27,155 nt of DNA from WTAW01 sp050115915 (GTDB lineage Bacteria; Acidobacteriota; Aminicenantia; Aminicenantales; Aminicenantaceae): the NCBI GenBank assembly GCA_050115915.1, contig JASFPP010000029.1, positions 1 to 27,155 of the forward strand, read 5' to 3'. Of this stretch, positions 6,793 to 16,413 are shown in pieces. The notes below the pieces were generated by a model, which did no database searches, was not told the origin of the DNA, and saw nothing but the letters and a program-made list of their open reading frames with translations. The translations under genes and the position numbers were made by a program. Every line of letters starts with the position of its first letter. The first letter of the stretch is position 1.

Positions 6793-9759
6793 ATGAGCAG
6801 AAAAGATTGTTTGTTTATTCTTATTCTTGTCCTGTCACTGATATCGACCTTGGTCTGTGTTTCCGATGAAGAGGCATCTTTGACCAGGTTCGTCGATCCG
6901 TTTATCGGCACTGGAGGACATGGGCACGCCTATCCAGGCGCCAGCCTTCCTTTTGGAATGGTCCAGCTGAGCCCGGATACCAGGCTGACAGGTTGGGATG
7001 GTTGCTCCGGGTACCACATATCTGACAGTGTGATCTATGGCTTCAGTCATACTCATTTGAGCGGGACAGGGGTTTCTGACTACGGAGACATCCTTTTAAT
7101 GCCTGTGGTTGGCCCGCTGAAACTCGAGAGAGGAAGCGATGAGGATCCCGACTCGGGCTACTGCTCCCGATTTCTGCATGAGAAAGAAGAGGCCTCACCC
7201 GGATATTACAGGGTTTTCCTCGAGGATTATGGAGTCGGAGCCGAACTCACATGCACGGAACGTGTGGGATTTCACAAGTACACCTTCCCGGAGGGAGATC
7301 AAAGCTATTTCCTCTTCGACCTCACACACAGAGACCGAGTTTTGGAATCGCAGCTGAGAATTGTCGGAGATTCTCAGGTCGAAGGGATGAGGCGTTCGCA
7401 ACAGTGGGCCCAAGATCAGCATGTCTATTTTGTGGCGCAATTTTCCAAGCCGTTTGAGAGCTTCGGGATCTCTCAGGATGATAAGATCACTTCTGATCTC
7501 CGCGAAGTCGCTGGCACAAAGCTCAAAGCCTATGTTCAATATTCCACGAAGAAAAATGAGACGATCTACGTCAAAGTCGGGATTTCCGCAGTCAGCATCG
7601 ACGGGGCGCGAAAAAACTTAGAGACCGAGATCCCGGGCTGGGATTTTTCTGCCATTGTTAAGTCAGCCGAGCACAAATGGAATCAGGCTTTGAGCAAGAT
7701 CCAAGTAGAGGGAGGAACGGAAGAGCAGTCGATCATCTTTTACACAGCGCTCTACCACTCTCTTCTCAATCCCAATCTCTACATGGATGTGGATGGACTG
7801 TACAGAGGCATGGACCTTGAAATCCACAGAGCTGAGGATTTCGTGAATTATACGGTGTTTTCCCTTTGGGATACTTATAGGGCGACTCACCCCCTGTTTA
7901 CGATCATCGAGCCGGAAAGGACTGTCGATTTTATCAAGACGTTCCTCAAACAATACGAACATGGCGGGAGACTGCCTATTTGGGAGCTGGCCGCCAACTA
8001 TACGGGTTGTATGATCGGCTACCATTCGATCCCGGTCATAGCGGATGCATACATGAAAGGCATCCGTTCCTATGATGCGGAAAAGGCTTTGGAAGCCATG
8101 AAGCACAGCGCGGATCTGGATCATCTCGGGTTGGAATACTACAAAAGTCTGGGTTTCATCCCCGCAGATAAGGAGTCCCAATCTGTATCCAAAACTCTGG
8201 AGTATGCCTATGATGACTGGTGTATCGCCCAGATGGCCAAAGATCTGGGACAGGAGGCGGATTACAAAAGGTTCATCAAACGCGCCCAATACTATAAAAA
8301 CATGTTCGATCCTGATTCGGGTTTTATGCGCGCTAAGATGAATGGACAGTGGTTTTTTCCCTTCGATCCGGCGGAGGTGAATTTTAACTACACAGAGGCC
8401 AATTCCTGGCAATACAGCTTTTATGTGCCTCAAGATATCTCTGGTTTGATCCAGCTTATGGGGGGGAAGGAGAAATTTGCCGAAAAGCTCGATGGCTTGT
8501 TCGCCGCAGATCCACAGACCTCGGGTAGGCTGCAACCTGACATCACGGGTTTGATCGGCCAGTATGCCCACGGGAACGAGCCGAGCCACCACATGGCCTA
8601 TCTCTATAATTATGCCAACCAGCCCTGGAAAACCCAGGAACGGGTCAGAGAGATTATGCTTAAGCTCTACAGTGTGCAACCGGATGGGCTGTGCGGCAAC
8701 GAGGATTGCGGACAGATGTCTTCGTGGTATGTGCTGAGTGCGCTGGGCTTTTATCCGGTTTGTCCGGGGAATGTCCAGTATGTGATCGGAACGCCTCTTT
8801 TTCCTGAGGCCAGGATCGATTGCGGCAAGGGGAAAACATTCGTCATTAGAGCGAACAATGATCCTGCGAGGAATATCTATATTCAGAGTGCAACATTGAA
8901 TGGCGAGCCCTACAAGAAGTCCTATGTGTTGCATGAAGATGTTTTGGCGGGAGGAGAACTCATCTTTGAGATGGGAGCCCAGCCCGCTTGGGAGTGGGGG
9001 AGTCAGGAGGATGATATTCCGATTTCGGAGATCACGGATTTTGGAATTCTTCCCGTACCGTTCATCACTTCGGGAGAAAGGACATTTTTCCAGTCTACCG
9101 AAATTGTTTTAGGTTCATTGACGGCCGATACAGATATTTATTATACGTTAGATGGGACTGATCCGACCGTTCAGTCTCCTGTTTATAAACAGCCCATCCG
9201 GTTGAAAAAGTCCGCGACTGTCAAAGCTTCCGTTGTGGAAGAGGGGCAGGATCCGATTTTTGTGATGACTGCGCGCTTCACCAAGATAACACACAACCGG
9301 AAGATAGCACTCAACACAGCCTACAGTTCTCAGTATTCCGCAGGAGGCGATATGGCTCTTATAGACACGCTCAGAGGATCAGACGATTTTAGGTCAGGGA
9401 CATGGCAGGGCTATCATGGCGTGGACATCGATGCTGTAGTCGATCTTGGGAAAAGAGAGTCCATTAAAAGGATCGCAACCGGCTTCCTCCAAGATCAAAA
9501 CTCCTGGATCTTTATGCCTCTTGAAGTTGAATATGCGGTATCGGAGGATGGTAAAAATTTCCGTGTGATCGGGACATCGACAAACGATATCTCCCCAGAA
9601 GAAGATGGAACCGTTCGTAAAGATTTTGGCTTATCCTTTCGGGCGACTAGAGCCCGATTCGTTCGAATAAGGGCTAAGAGTCGAAAGATATGTCCTCCTT
9701 GGCACCCCGGTTCGGGAAACAAAGCCTGGATCTTCGCCGATGAGATCCTTATTGAATAA
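6793..9759 (+). CDS. Secreted GH92 alpha-mannosidase with C-terminal chitobiase-type and F5/8-type domains
   Basis: A predicted exported, calcium-dependent exo-alpha-mannosidase of 988 residues. After a signal peptide (MSRKDCLFILILVLSLIST...), the GH92 fold starts with VDPFIGTGGHGHAYPGAS. Family signatures follow: GGRLPIW near residue 391, HGNEPSHHMAYLYNYA near 593, and GNEDCGQMSSWYVLSALGFY near 635, which carries acidic active-site residues. A chitobiase-like C-terminal module (YYTLDGTDPT) lies at about 765-825. A discoidin/F5-8-type carbohydrate-binding module lies at about 835-988. Upstream in-frame ATG 6769 is possible, but GGGAGGGG just before ATG 6793 and the signal-peptide start favour 6793. 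The family releases mannose from alpha-mannans or N-glycans; linkage specificity is not readable here. No other polysaccharide-utilisation genes adjoin it. Confidence 0.92.
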   Translation: MSRKDCLFILILVLSLISTLVCVSDEEASLTRFVDPFIGTGGHGHAYPGASLPFGMVQLSPDTRLTGWDGCSGYHISDSVIYGFSHTHLSGTGVSDYGDILLMPVVGPLKLERGSDEDPDSGYCSRFLHEKEEASPGYYRVFLEDYGVGAELTCTERVGFHKYTFPEGDQSYFLFDLTHRDRVLESQLRIVGDSQVEGMRRSQQWAQDQHVYFVAQFSKPFESFGISQDDKITSDLREVAGTKLKAYVQYSTKKNETIYVKVGISAVSIDGARKNLETEIPGWDFSAIVKSAEHKWNQALSKIQVEGGTEEQSIIFYTALYHSLLNPNLYMDVDGLYRGMDLEIHRAEDFVNYTVFSLWDTYRATHPLFTIIEPERTVDFIKTFLKQYEHGGRLPIWELAANYTGCMIGYHSIPVIADAYMKGIRSYDAEKALEAMKHSADLDHLGLEYYKSLGFIPADKESQSVSKTLEYAYDDWCIAQMAKDLGQEADYKRFIKRAQYYKNMFDPDSGFMRAKMNGQWFFPFDPAEVNFNYTEANSWQYSFYVPQDISGLIQLMGGKEKFAEKLDGLFAADPQTSGRLQPDITGLIGQYAHGNEPSHHMAYLYNYANQPWKTQERVREIMLKLYSVQPDGLCGNEDCGQMSSWYVLSALGFYPVCPGNVQYVIGTPLFPEARIDCGKGKTFVIRANNDPARNIYIQSATLNGEPYKKSYVLHEDVLAGGELIFEMGAQPAWEWGSQEDDIPISEITDFGILPVPFITSGERTFFQSTEIVLGSLTADTDIYYTLDGTDPTVQSPVYKQPIRLKKSATVKASVVEEGQDPIFVMTARFTKITHNRKIALNTAYSSQYSAGGDMALIDTLRGSDDFRSGTWQGYHGVDIDAVVDLGKRESIKRIATGFLQDQNSWIFMPLEVEYAVSEDGKNFRVIGTSTNDISPEEDGTVRKDFGLSFRATRARFVRIRAKSRKICPPWHPGSGNKAWIFADEILIE

Positions 9760-9765
9760 TACAAA

Positions 9766-10731
9766 TTAGTAGACGTAGGAAAGATTGAGGGCGGCAAAAC
9801 TATTCCTATTTTTTTCGGTCGTGAACTTTTTTGTCCAGAACACATAGGTAAAGCTGAAGTTAAAATCGCCCGCGATCAAACTCACGCCTGTGAGTATGTT
9901 CGCTGTGAGAGGTTTCTTCTCTACACTGTGACTGTCAAGAAAAGTGTTCCCATCCAGAAAAATATTACGTGCAACAGCTTGTCCATCGAGAGCAAAAAAG
10001 ATGTGTGCACCAAATCCCCCCCGGCTCCTGGCGTTGATGTTACAATCCCCTCCAGGCCGGAAAGGTCCCATCCCAAAATCATCAGGAAGCTTCCATCCCA
10101 GTCGGATTTGATATCCGGCATTGGCATAAATATAGACGTTTCCAAACCCCCCACCGAAGTGCGGGATTATTTCGAATCCGAGGCCTTCGCTCCATCCCGC
10201 CGTGTAGAGTTTTACCTTGTGTTCATAGATCATCTGAACAGCGGGTTCATCTTTGAGCTGGTTATCCCATCCGGAGGGAATTTGGTTTCCCAGTAAAAAA
10301 TGTGTGGCCTTCTGGACTTGTTCTGCATAAGAATGAGGTCCTATGATTCCAAGGTCGAACTCAAAAGTGTCCATCCAATGAGTATTTCTTCTGTGGATAC
10401 CGAATCCCAAGTAGAGATATCCTGCATAGGGGCGGTCTTGTTCATCCAATTGAGTGAGCTTCAGGTTATCCGGCGTGTAAATGTTTTGGCCAATAGAGAG
10501 CGAGATGTAGTTTTGAAAACCCGGCTTTTTGTTGTACTTATCATTCGAATACCAGCTAAACCTGAACCCGTGGGTAAAACCCCGGTCCGTACTCATAAAT
10601 GTATCATTCTCAAAATAGATATGGAATGATCCATTTTCTTTTTTTGCGGGATCTTGATCTGCCGAAAAAATGGGAATTGAAAGACAGAGCCCGATAATAA
10701 ATATAAGACTTTTCACATTACAGAGTTTCAC
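9766..10731 (-). CDS. LpxR-like outer-membrane lipid A deacylase family protein (DUF2219)
   Basis: An exported beta-barrel protein of about 321 residues. A signal peptide (MKLCNVKSLIFIIGLCLSIPIFSA) precedes the family hallmarks: FENDTFMSTDRGFTHG near the mature N-terminus, DRPYAGYLYLGFG, a KATHFLLG histidine, and SGWDNQLKDEP. The Asn-Asp pair and this His correspond to the catalytic positions of Salmonella LpxR, which removes the 3'-acyloxyacyl group from lipid A. The sequence ends in a beta-signal-like aromatic residue (LNLSYVY). The longest frame begins at GTG 10743; GAGG six bases upstream of GTG 10731 makes the latter the better start. It is convergent with the GH92 gene, with only six bases between the stop codons and no separate terminator visible. 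Actual lipid A activity is not shown by sequence alone. Confidence 0.82.
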   Translation of the reverse strand: MKLCNVKSLIFIIGLCLSIPIFSADQDPAKKENGSFHIYFENDTFMSTDRGFTHGFRFSWYSNDKYNKKPGFQNYISLSIGQNIYTPDNLKLTQLDEQDRPYAGYLYLGFGIHRRNTHWMDTFEFDLGIIGPHSYAEQVQKATHFLLGNQIPSGWDNQLKDEPAVQMIYEHKVKLYTAGWSEGLGFEIIPHFGGGFGNVYIYANAGYQIRLGWKLPDDFGMGPFRPGGDCNINARSRGGFGAHIFFALDGQAVARNIFLDGNTFLDSHSVEKKPLTANILTGVSLIAGDFNFSFTYVFWTKKFTTEKNRNSFAALNLSYVY

Positions 10732-10837
10732 CTGTATCCTCACTCATATATTTTGTCGTATCAAGACCAAGGAATTTGAATGACGTTACAAATTTCTTGA
10801 TCTCTGTAATCTTCTCTATATTGGCCCGGGCAAGAAT

Positions 10838-11479
10838 CTAAGAAGACAGCCACAACACATCCCCGCATAGGTTTGGCGGGTGAGTTCGGGATAAAAACAC
10901 TTCGAACTCATCCTTCTCTTTTTTTAGGATCGTGGAAGCTCCATGTCCTGGATAAATGAATGTGTTTGCGGGGAGCACAAAGATTTTTTCTTTGAGAGAT
11001 TCGATGATCTGCTCAAAGGCTCGGGGAGTCCCTGTCCTTCCGGGTCCGTCAGGGAAAATTGTATCCCCTGAGAAGAGATATCGGTCATGTATAAAACATA
11101 AACTCCCTGGCGTATGTCCAGGTGTATGAAGCACTTTGAGGTTTATCTCACCGAATGACACCCGGTCATTATCGCGGAGATAATGATCTGGTTTGATGGG
11201 CAGGTTATTGGCGTCATCGGGATGGGCTGCTACAGGGACGTTCAGCGTGCCTTTCAATTCGCGGAGAGCGCCAGTATGGTCGAAGTGGTTGTGGGTGATC
11301 AGGATGTGCTTCGGATTCGTTGCCTCCATTTCTGTGAGGATCTTTGCTGCTTCTCCCGGGGCGTCTATCAAAACGCTATTTAGGCTGGATTGGCAGATAA
11401 GGATATAGGCGTTCGTTCCATAGGGGGACACTTCAATCTTCCGGATGAGAATATTGCTGTCCTGTTCAATAACTGACAA
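10838..11479 (-). CDS. Metallo-beta-lactamase-fold hydrolase, glyoxalase II-like
   Basis: A 213-residue soluble hydrolase with a complete binuclear metal site: THNHFDHTG (HxHxDH), HTPGHTPGS, FSGDTIF and YPGHG. The spacing and the GHTPGS and SGD segments place it in the glyoxalase II-like branch, whose members hydrolyse thioesters or act on related small molecules. The specific substrate is unknown, and the protein is shorter than classical glyoxalase II (about 250 residues). Translation appears to begin at TTG 11479 behind an AAGAGA ribosome-binding site; no ATG or GTG fits. Only 15 bases separate it from the stop of the Asp-box protein gene, so the two are very probably co-transcribed and perhaps translationally coupled. 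Confidence 0.8.
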   Translation of the reverse strand: MSVIEQDSNILIRKIEVSPYGTNAYILICQSSLNSVLIDAPGEAAKILTEMEATNPKHILITHNHFDHTGALRELKGTLNVPVAAHPDDANNLPIKPDHYLRDNDRVSFGEINLKVLHTPGHTPGSLCFIHDRYLFSGDTIFPDGPGRTGTPRAFEQIIESLKEKIFVLPANTFIYPGHGASTILKKEKDEFEVFLSRTHPPNLCGDVLWLSS

Positions 11480-11494
11480 GGCGATCTCTTCTGT

Positions 11495-14400
11495 TTATTT
11501 CTTTTTCCACTCGGGCAGTCGTCCAGGCGTATACGGGGCTCCCAAACCCTCCAATTTTTTCTCGATCTTTGCTACATCGACGGATAAGATCGTCTTCAAT
11601 TCAGCCAAGGCCGGTTCGAACGCTTCGGCTGCGATTGCATAAGCATCCCTCTGTGTCTGTGTGGGTGCTGATGTCGACCGGGATTGTTCGTAGGCGATGC
11701 TTCTTATCCTTGTGAAGATCCCAGGCACGGCGTCTTTATCGGCCCGCCGCATTATCCTGTCGCCGTAAAAATTGATCTGCAGGGCTTTCACCTTCTTTTC
11801 CAAAGAATTGATATCCGGAATGAGACTGGAATCCGGATTTGCAACACTTTTAAGTGCCGCTCTGTAAAGGCCGATCTTCTCTGAGATTTCGCCAAGAATG
11901 CGCGTTGAGGCTGTGACTGCCCGGCTGATTTCTCTGACCTTTTTCTGGAAAACCACCAATTCCGCCCGGTCTTCGGCCGGCAGTGATACATTTGCCAGGG
12001 TTGCCACTTTAAAAGTAACCGACTCTGTGAGTTTTGTGACCTCTCCGTTCACGGATTGGGATAAGAAAACCTTGTATGTGCCCGGCAGCACAAAGGTGCT
12101 TGATTGACCGCTTCGCGTTGGATGCGCGTCACTCGAACGGACCGGATTTACGCCCGGATACTTCAGATCCCAGTTCATGCGATGAAATCCAGCCGAGGCC
12201 TTTGCCCTCAATTGCCGGATGACATTGTCCTCCTCATCGAGGATAGTGAAGATCAAATAGGGAGTCTCTTCTTCTCCCTCAGCTTTCAGCTGCTCGTAGG
12301 TTGGATAGGGAACAGCTTTTTTTGCCTTCACGAGCTCCTTTTCCTTCTCTTTTCGCTGGTCTTCGAGCGTTTTGATACCTTGTTTGAGGTAATACGTGAA
12401 TGTCGCGCCAGCAGGAGGATTTTCGGCCGTAAAGTAGTTTTCTCCCTGAAAGGCCTTGGATTGTGTTCCCAATGAGCCCAAAGGTGCGCTCTTCACGAAC
12501 ATCAATGCTGTTTTGACGGGGAAGATGTGGGCTTCTTTTTGATCGACCACAGACTTGAGATCCCTCAACGGTGTGTAATCATCCAGCACATAAAAACCTC
12601 TTCCGAAACTGGCGAGAACCAGGTCGTTTTCCCTTTTCTGGATGGCGATATCTCTGATGGCAACGACAGGAAGGCCAGACTTTAGCTGTTTCCAGCTCCG
12701 GCCACCGTCGACTGTAAAAAAGAGGCCGAATTCTGTACCCGCAAAAAGCAGGTCTTTGTTCGCATGGTCTTCAGCTAAAGCATACACCGAGCCTCGATCA
12801 GGAAGGTTTGAAGAAATGGAAACCCAGCTATTCCCCAAATCAGTGCTTTTCAGGATGTAAGGTTTAAAATCACCATTTTTATGGTTGTTAAAGGCCGCAT
12901 AGACCGTGTTGCGGTCGTGCTGGGAGGCGAGGACTTCATTGACATACGTTCTATCGGGAATTCCAGGGAATTTTTCGATAGTTCTCCAGATCTGGCCGCT
13001 GTTTTCTGTCACATGGATCAGTCCATCGTCCGTTCCCACGTATAAAAGATCTTCCTGGACGGGAGATTCATCAAGGGCCACGATATTCCCATACTGGGAT
13101 GTGGAAGCATTTTTGGCCACGGCATCCATCGGCCAGACTCTTCCCATGACAGGGAGTGCGTTCCTGTCGATCTGACGGGAGAGGTCATCACTGATAACTG
13201 ACCATGTGTTTCCTCTGTTGTCACTCCGGAAGAGTTTGTTCGCTGCAAAATAGAGCCTGGTATGGGAGTGAGGGCTGATCAGTAAGGGGGCATCCCAGTT
13301 CCATCTGTAGGAGACTTCTTCTTTTCTCTCCCTGGGTTTGATCCCCATTTTTTCTCCGCTCTTCTTATCGAAACGGACCAGATTTCCGTACTGCGACTGT
13401 GCATAGACGATATTCGGATCTTCGGGATCCACCTGGGATTCGAAACCATCGCCGCCCTGTGTGGTGTACCAGTCGGAATTGACTATCCCGTGGGAGGTAG
13501 CTGTTTGCGATGGCCCTCCGAGACTATAGTTATCCTGTGTGCCTCCGTAGACAAAATAGAAGGGCTCTGCGTAATCGATGGCCACCTTATAAAACTGTGT
13601 GACAGGGAGATTGGGCATAAATTTCCACGTCTGGCATCTGTCGAATGATTCGTATATTCCTCCATCACAGCCGACAAGGTAATAACTCGTGTTATCCGGA
13701 TCGATCCACATGGCGTGGTTGTCGACGTGTTTGCTCCGCTCGCCGAGATTCCTGAACGTCTTTCCTCCATCGTCTGTGACTTTGAGGTACACATCCATAG
13801 AATAAACCCTGTCGATATCCTTAGGATCGCAGAAAATTTCCTGATAATAGTTGCCCCTGGATGTGTAACTATTTCTTCTTTCCCAGGAAGCGCCTGCGTT
13901 TGTGCTTCTGTAGAATCCCCCTTTATCTCCCTGGGCTTCCACGATGGCGTAGAGCGTATTGGAATCGATCGGAGAGACAGCAAGACCTATACGTCCGAGG
14001 TCTCCACCCGGAAGGCCCTTGTTGATCTTCGAAAAAGTGGCGCCTCCATTTTCAGATTTATAAAGGGCTGATCCCGGACCGCCGCCGAGGTATGTCCAAA
14101 CGTGGCGCCGTCTCTGATGGGCAACGGCGTAAATGATGTCTGGATTACAAGGATCGAGATGGATCTCGCTGACACCCGTATGCTCATCGATTGTGAGGAT
14201 GGCCTCCCAGTTTTTACCGCCATCTGTGGTCTTGTAGAGGCCCCTCTCGCCTCCAGGGCTCCATAACGGTCCGTAAGCGGCCACATAGACGACATCGGAG
14301 TCTCTCGGATCGATCATTATCATTCCGATGTGCTCGGAATGTTTAAGCCCCATATTTGTCCATGATTTTCCGCCATCCTCTGATTTGTAGATGCCATCAC

Positions 14401-14800
14401 CATAGGCAACGCTTCTCTGGTTGTTGTTCTCACCCGTTCCGACCCACAAAACATTCGTGTTGTTCGGGTCCATCGTGATACATCCGATAGAGTAGGAGCC
14501 TTCGCTGTCAAAGATGGGCTTGAATGTGGTCCCGGCATTTATGGTTTTCCAAACACCGCCAGATGATGTTGCGACATAGAATTCGCTTTTATTCAATGGA
14601 TTGACAGCAAAATCTGAGATCCGGCCTGAGGTCAATGCCGGCCCTATAGCCCTGAATTTAAGCGCACTTAAAGACAATTTAGCGATCGGGTCTTTTTCCT
14701 CTTTCTTGTCTCCTTTCTTTTGCGATTGGAGAAACAGTGAACAGCAAAGAAAAACCAGGATAAAGAGTAAAATAGATATCTTTCGATTTTTTGGGATCAT
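11495..14800 (-). CDS. Large secreted sortilin/VPS10-like Asp-box (BNR) repeat protein
   Basis: A predicted exported protein of 1101 residues with a signal peptide (MIPKNRKISILLFILVFLCC...). Most of it is a beta-propeller region carrying about ten Asp-box motifs of the SxDxGxxW type, for example SEDGGKSWTNMG, TTDGGKNWEAI, SENGGATFSKI, TDDGGKTFRNLG, STDLGNSWVSI and TVDGGRSWKQL. This resembles sortilin/VPS10 and plant photosystem-assembly propellers. Such proteins are often labelled glycosyl hydrolase, but no catalytic residues of a sialidase are evident. The last 300 residues include a Lys/Glu-rich coiled segment and a beta-rich domain with FHRMNWDLKYPG. The frame is open further upstream to 14956, but ATG 14800 has a strong AAGGAG site and starts the signal peptide. 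Function is unknown; binding or scaffolding outside the cytoplasm is plausible. Confidence 0.82.
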   Translation of the reverse strand: MIPKNRKISILLFILVFLCCSLFLQSQKKGDKKEEKDPIAKLSLSALKFRAIGPALTSGRISDFAVNPLNKSEFYVATSSGGVWKTINAGTTFKPIFDSEGSYSIGCITMDPNNTNVLWVGTGENNNQRSVAYGDGIYKSEDGGKSWTNMGLKHSEHIGMIMIDPRDSDVVYVAAYGPLWSPGGERGLYKTTDGGKNWEAILTIDEHTGVSEIHLDPCNPDIIYAVAHQRRRHVWTYLGGGPGSALYKSENGGATFSKINKGLPGGDLGRIGLAVSPIDSNTLYAIVEAQGDKGGFYRSTNAGASWERRNSYTSRGNYYQEIFCDPKDIDRVYSMDVYLKVTDDGGKTFRNLGERSKHVDNHAMWIDPDNTSYYLVGCDGGIYESFDRCQTWKFMPNLPVTQFYKVAIDYAEPFYFVYGGTQDNYSLGGPSQTATSHGIVNSDWYTTQGGDGFESQVDPEDPNIVYAQSQYGNLVRFDKKSGEKMGIKPRERKEEVSYRWNWDAPLLISPHSHTRLYFAANKLFRSDNRGNTWSVISDDLSRQIDRNALPVMGRVWPMDAVAKNASTSQYGNIVALDESPVQEDLLYVGTDDGLIHVTENSGQIWRTIEKFPGIPDRTYVNEVLASQHDRNTVYAAFNNHKNGDFKPYILKSTDLGNSWVSISSNLPDRGSVYALAEDHANKDLLFAGTEFGLFFTVDGGRSWKQLKSGLPVVAIRDIAIQKRENDLVLASFGRGFYVLDDYTPLRDLKSVVDQKEAHIFPVKTALMFVKSAPLGSLGTQSKAFQGENYFTAENPPAGATFTYYLKQGIKTLEDQRKEKEKELVKAKKAVPYPTYEQLKAEGEEETPYLIFTILDEEDNVIRQLRAKASAGFHRMNWDLKYPGVNPVRSSDAHPTRSGQSSTFVLPGTYKVFLSQSVNGEVTKLTESVTFKVATLANVSLPAEDRAELVVFQKKVREISRAVTASTRILGEISEKIGLYRAALKSVANPDSSLIPDINSLEKKVKALQINFYGDRIMRRADKDAVPGIFTRIRSIAYEQSRSTSAPTQTQRDAYAIAAEAFEPALAELKTILSVDVAKIEKKLEGLGAPYTPGRLPEWKKK

Positions 14801-14848
14801 TGCTCTCTCCTTTTTAATTTTAGTCTTTTGTCCTTTTTCTGATTTTCC

Positions 14849-14877
14849 AGAATACTGGATTGCGATTAAAAATTCAA
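14849..14877 (-). promoter_or_regulatory. Likely sigma-70 promoter for the Asp-box protein gene
   Basis: On the minus strand, TTGAAT (14877-14872), a 17-base spacer and TATTCT (14854-14849). It lies about 50 bases upstream of the ATG at 14800, in the gap after the HAD gene. Confidence 0.45.
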
Positions 14878-14916
14878 TGAGATCAGAATCTGAAATTTTT
14901 GAGGATATCTGAATTT

Positions 14917-15735
14917 TCAGGAGCCATGGATGATTTTGAGAACAGCATCGTTCCACCCTGACGGACCGGTGTTTTTGGCAAAAAACAATCCATCGAGTAA
15001 GACCGATGGGTCGTGGAATCCATCCGGCTTTGGGAGCAAGACCGGGATGTCGACGCTTGCCAGCATCGGAAGGTCGTTGAAGCTGTCTCCTAGGGCCACA
15101 CTTCGTAATGTGTCAAATTTTTGTCTGTACATCTCTATGAGGCGTAATACGGCTTGACCCTTATCGTTGGCTCCCATGAGGTGGTAGAACCGTCCTCCTC
15201 GAGTAACCCGGAGGCCTTCGTGCTGTGCGATTTCTTGAACTTCGCGTAAAAGATCCTCATCTTCGAGGATAAAAGGCTCGTCATACTCTCTGTGTTTAGC
15301 CAATAGGGCTTGATCCGAAGAGAAGTCACAGAGGTTTGCAACCTCCTCGACTGTCAGGTCTCCAAAACCTTTGATCTTTCCTGGATGTCGTGTTTGGATC
15401 TGGGAGAGGACTTCTCTCAGACGTGAATAAGGGATTCCCATTTCGATGATCCGATGTCCCGAATTTTTTTGGATGTCCTCAGTCAATTCTTTTATGAGGT
15501 CGGATTCGAGGAGAAGATCGCCTTCAGGGATAAATATGGCACCGCCGTTTTCTATGATATAAGGGTGTGTGTTTTCCGTTTGCTTCCGAATTTTCTCCGT
15601 TTCAGCCCTGGTTTTACTCGTGCAAAAGATTAGGGGGATATTCTTCTCTTTCAGGGTTTTTAATGCAGGAAGGGCAAGCTGGAAGGTATAAGTTGCATGG
15701 TTGAGGAGCGTTCCATCCAAGTCTGTAAATATCAA
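14917..15735 (-). CDS. HAD-superfamily phosphatase, mannosyl-3-phosphoglycerate phosphatase (MpgP/YedP) type
   Basis: A cytoplasmic HAD-IIB phosphatase of about 272 residues. FTDLDGTLL gives the nucleophile and acid/base Asp pair, CTSKTRAE gives motif II, and LGDSFNDLPML gives the metal-binding motif. REYDEPF in the cap is characteristic of mannosyl- or glucosyl-3-phosphoglycerate phosphatases, which finish synthesis of mannosylglycerate-type compatible solutes. No partner synthase is seen in this window, so the substrate is uncertain. The start is odd. The first available start codon is TTG 15735, but the frame is open upstream and reads SGKSPQLL just before it, as in many relatives. No ATG, GTG or TTG lies further up and no Shine-Dalgarno is clear. 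It probably depends on coupling with the DUF6498-like gene ending at 15765. Confidence 0.75.
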   Translation of the reverse strand: MIFTDLDGTLLNHATYTFQLALPALKTLKEKNIPLIFCTSKTRAETEKIRKQTENTHPYIIENGGAIFIPEGDLLLESDLIKELTEDIQKNSGHRIIEMGIPYSRLREVLSQIQTRHPGKIKGFGDLTVEEVANLCDFSSDQALLAKHREYDEPFILEDEDLLREVQEIAQHEGLRVTRGGRFYHLMGANDKGQAVLRLIEMYRQKFDTLRSVALGDSFNDLPMLASVDIPVLLPKPDGFHDPSVLLDGLFFAKNTGPSGWNDAVLKIIHGS

Positions 15736-15764
15736 TAATTGGGGAGATTTTCCGGACGGATGTG

Positions 15765-16361
15765 CTATGCTGCGAATTTTGTGTGCTCCTTTTTGTGCGA
15801 GAAGACATCGACCACGATTTTTAGGAAGATCAATAGAACCAGAAAGAGAGTCGGTTGTTCGAATTTGAAGGCGAGAAAGGCTCCGATAATGATTGTGATG
15901 TGCATGATAATAACTCTCTTGTAAGGTTGGAAGAAAAGATCTTGAAAAGCCACTCTTTTGTATTCTTCGTTTTTAATGTAATTTTGAATATAGGAGATTC
16001 CGTGACTGACGAAGAGACAAAGTGCTGCGGGGAAGAGGTTTGACAAGGAAGGGAGGTCGCGTCCGAAGAATACGACGACAAAAACACCGTGTCCAAAGGT
16101 GAACATTCCGAAATGGACGGCGAAGAATTGAATAGAGCCTTTTTTTTGGGCTATAGTTACAGGCTCGTTTCCCCTGTATAATCGGGATTGAGGTTTTATT
16201 CCTTCAGCTTTGGACATCTTGAGTGCATTGAAGAATCCGATGATTACATTTTCGAACCAGTAGAGAACCATGATGGATGAAAGATTCCAGTCAAAAAAAA
16301 GAACACCGGCCAGGGGAATCAGGTTGAAGAGGATAAGCGCTCCGATGGATACTCTGAACAC
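15765..16361 (-). CDS. Multi-spanning membrane protein resembling DUF6498
   Basis: A 198-residue integral membrane protein with about five or six hydrophobic segments. The N-terminal pattern NLIPLAGVLFFDWNLSSIMVLYWFENVIIGF matches DUF6498-type proteins, whose role is unknown. A charged loop follows (KMSKAEGIKPQ). The tail is basic (SHKKEHTKF). The start GTG 16361 is the first in frame, but ribosome-binding signals are weak and the frame stays open upstream (LYRIGYHVA). It precedes the HAD phosphatase gene by about 30 bases on the same strand and is probably co-transcribed with it. Confidence 0.6.
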   Translation of the reverse strand: MFRVSIGALILFNLIPLAGVLFFDWNLSSIMVLYWFENVIIGFFNALKMSKAEGIKPQSRLYRGNEPVTIAQKKGSIQFFAVHFGMFTFGHGVFVVVFFGRDLPSLSNLFPAALCLFVSHGISYIQNYIKNEEYKRVAFQDLFFQPYKRVIIMHITIIIGAFLAFKFEQPTLFLVLLIFLKIVVDVFSHKKEHTKFAA

Positions 16362-16413
16362 GGCTACATGGTATCCGATTCGATAGAGTGGGTCAATCCT
16401 CGCATGGAGGTTC

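Noticed and set aside
7663..8934. A 423-codon open frame antisense to the GH92 gene
   Set aside because: It lies wholly opposite clear GH92 motifs, its translation shows no domain or signal pattern, and it has no ribosome-binding site; it is a codon-usage shadow.
14800..14956. N-terminal extension of the Asp-box protein to the longest open frame
   Set aside because: The extension would place 52 residues before the signal peptide, whereas ATG 14800 has a strong ribosome-binding site and starts the signal peptide directly.
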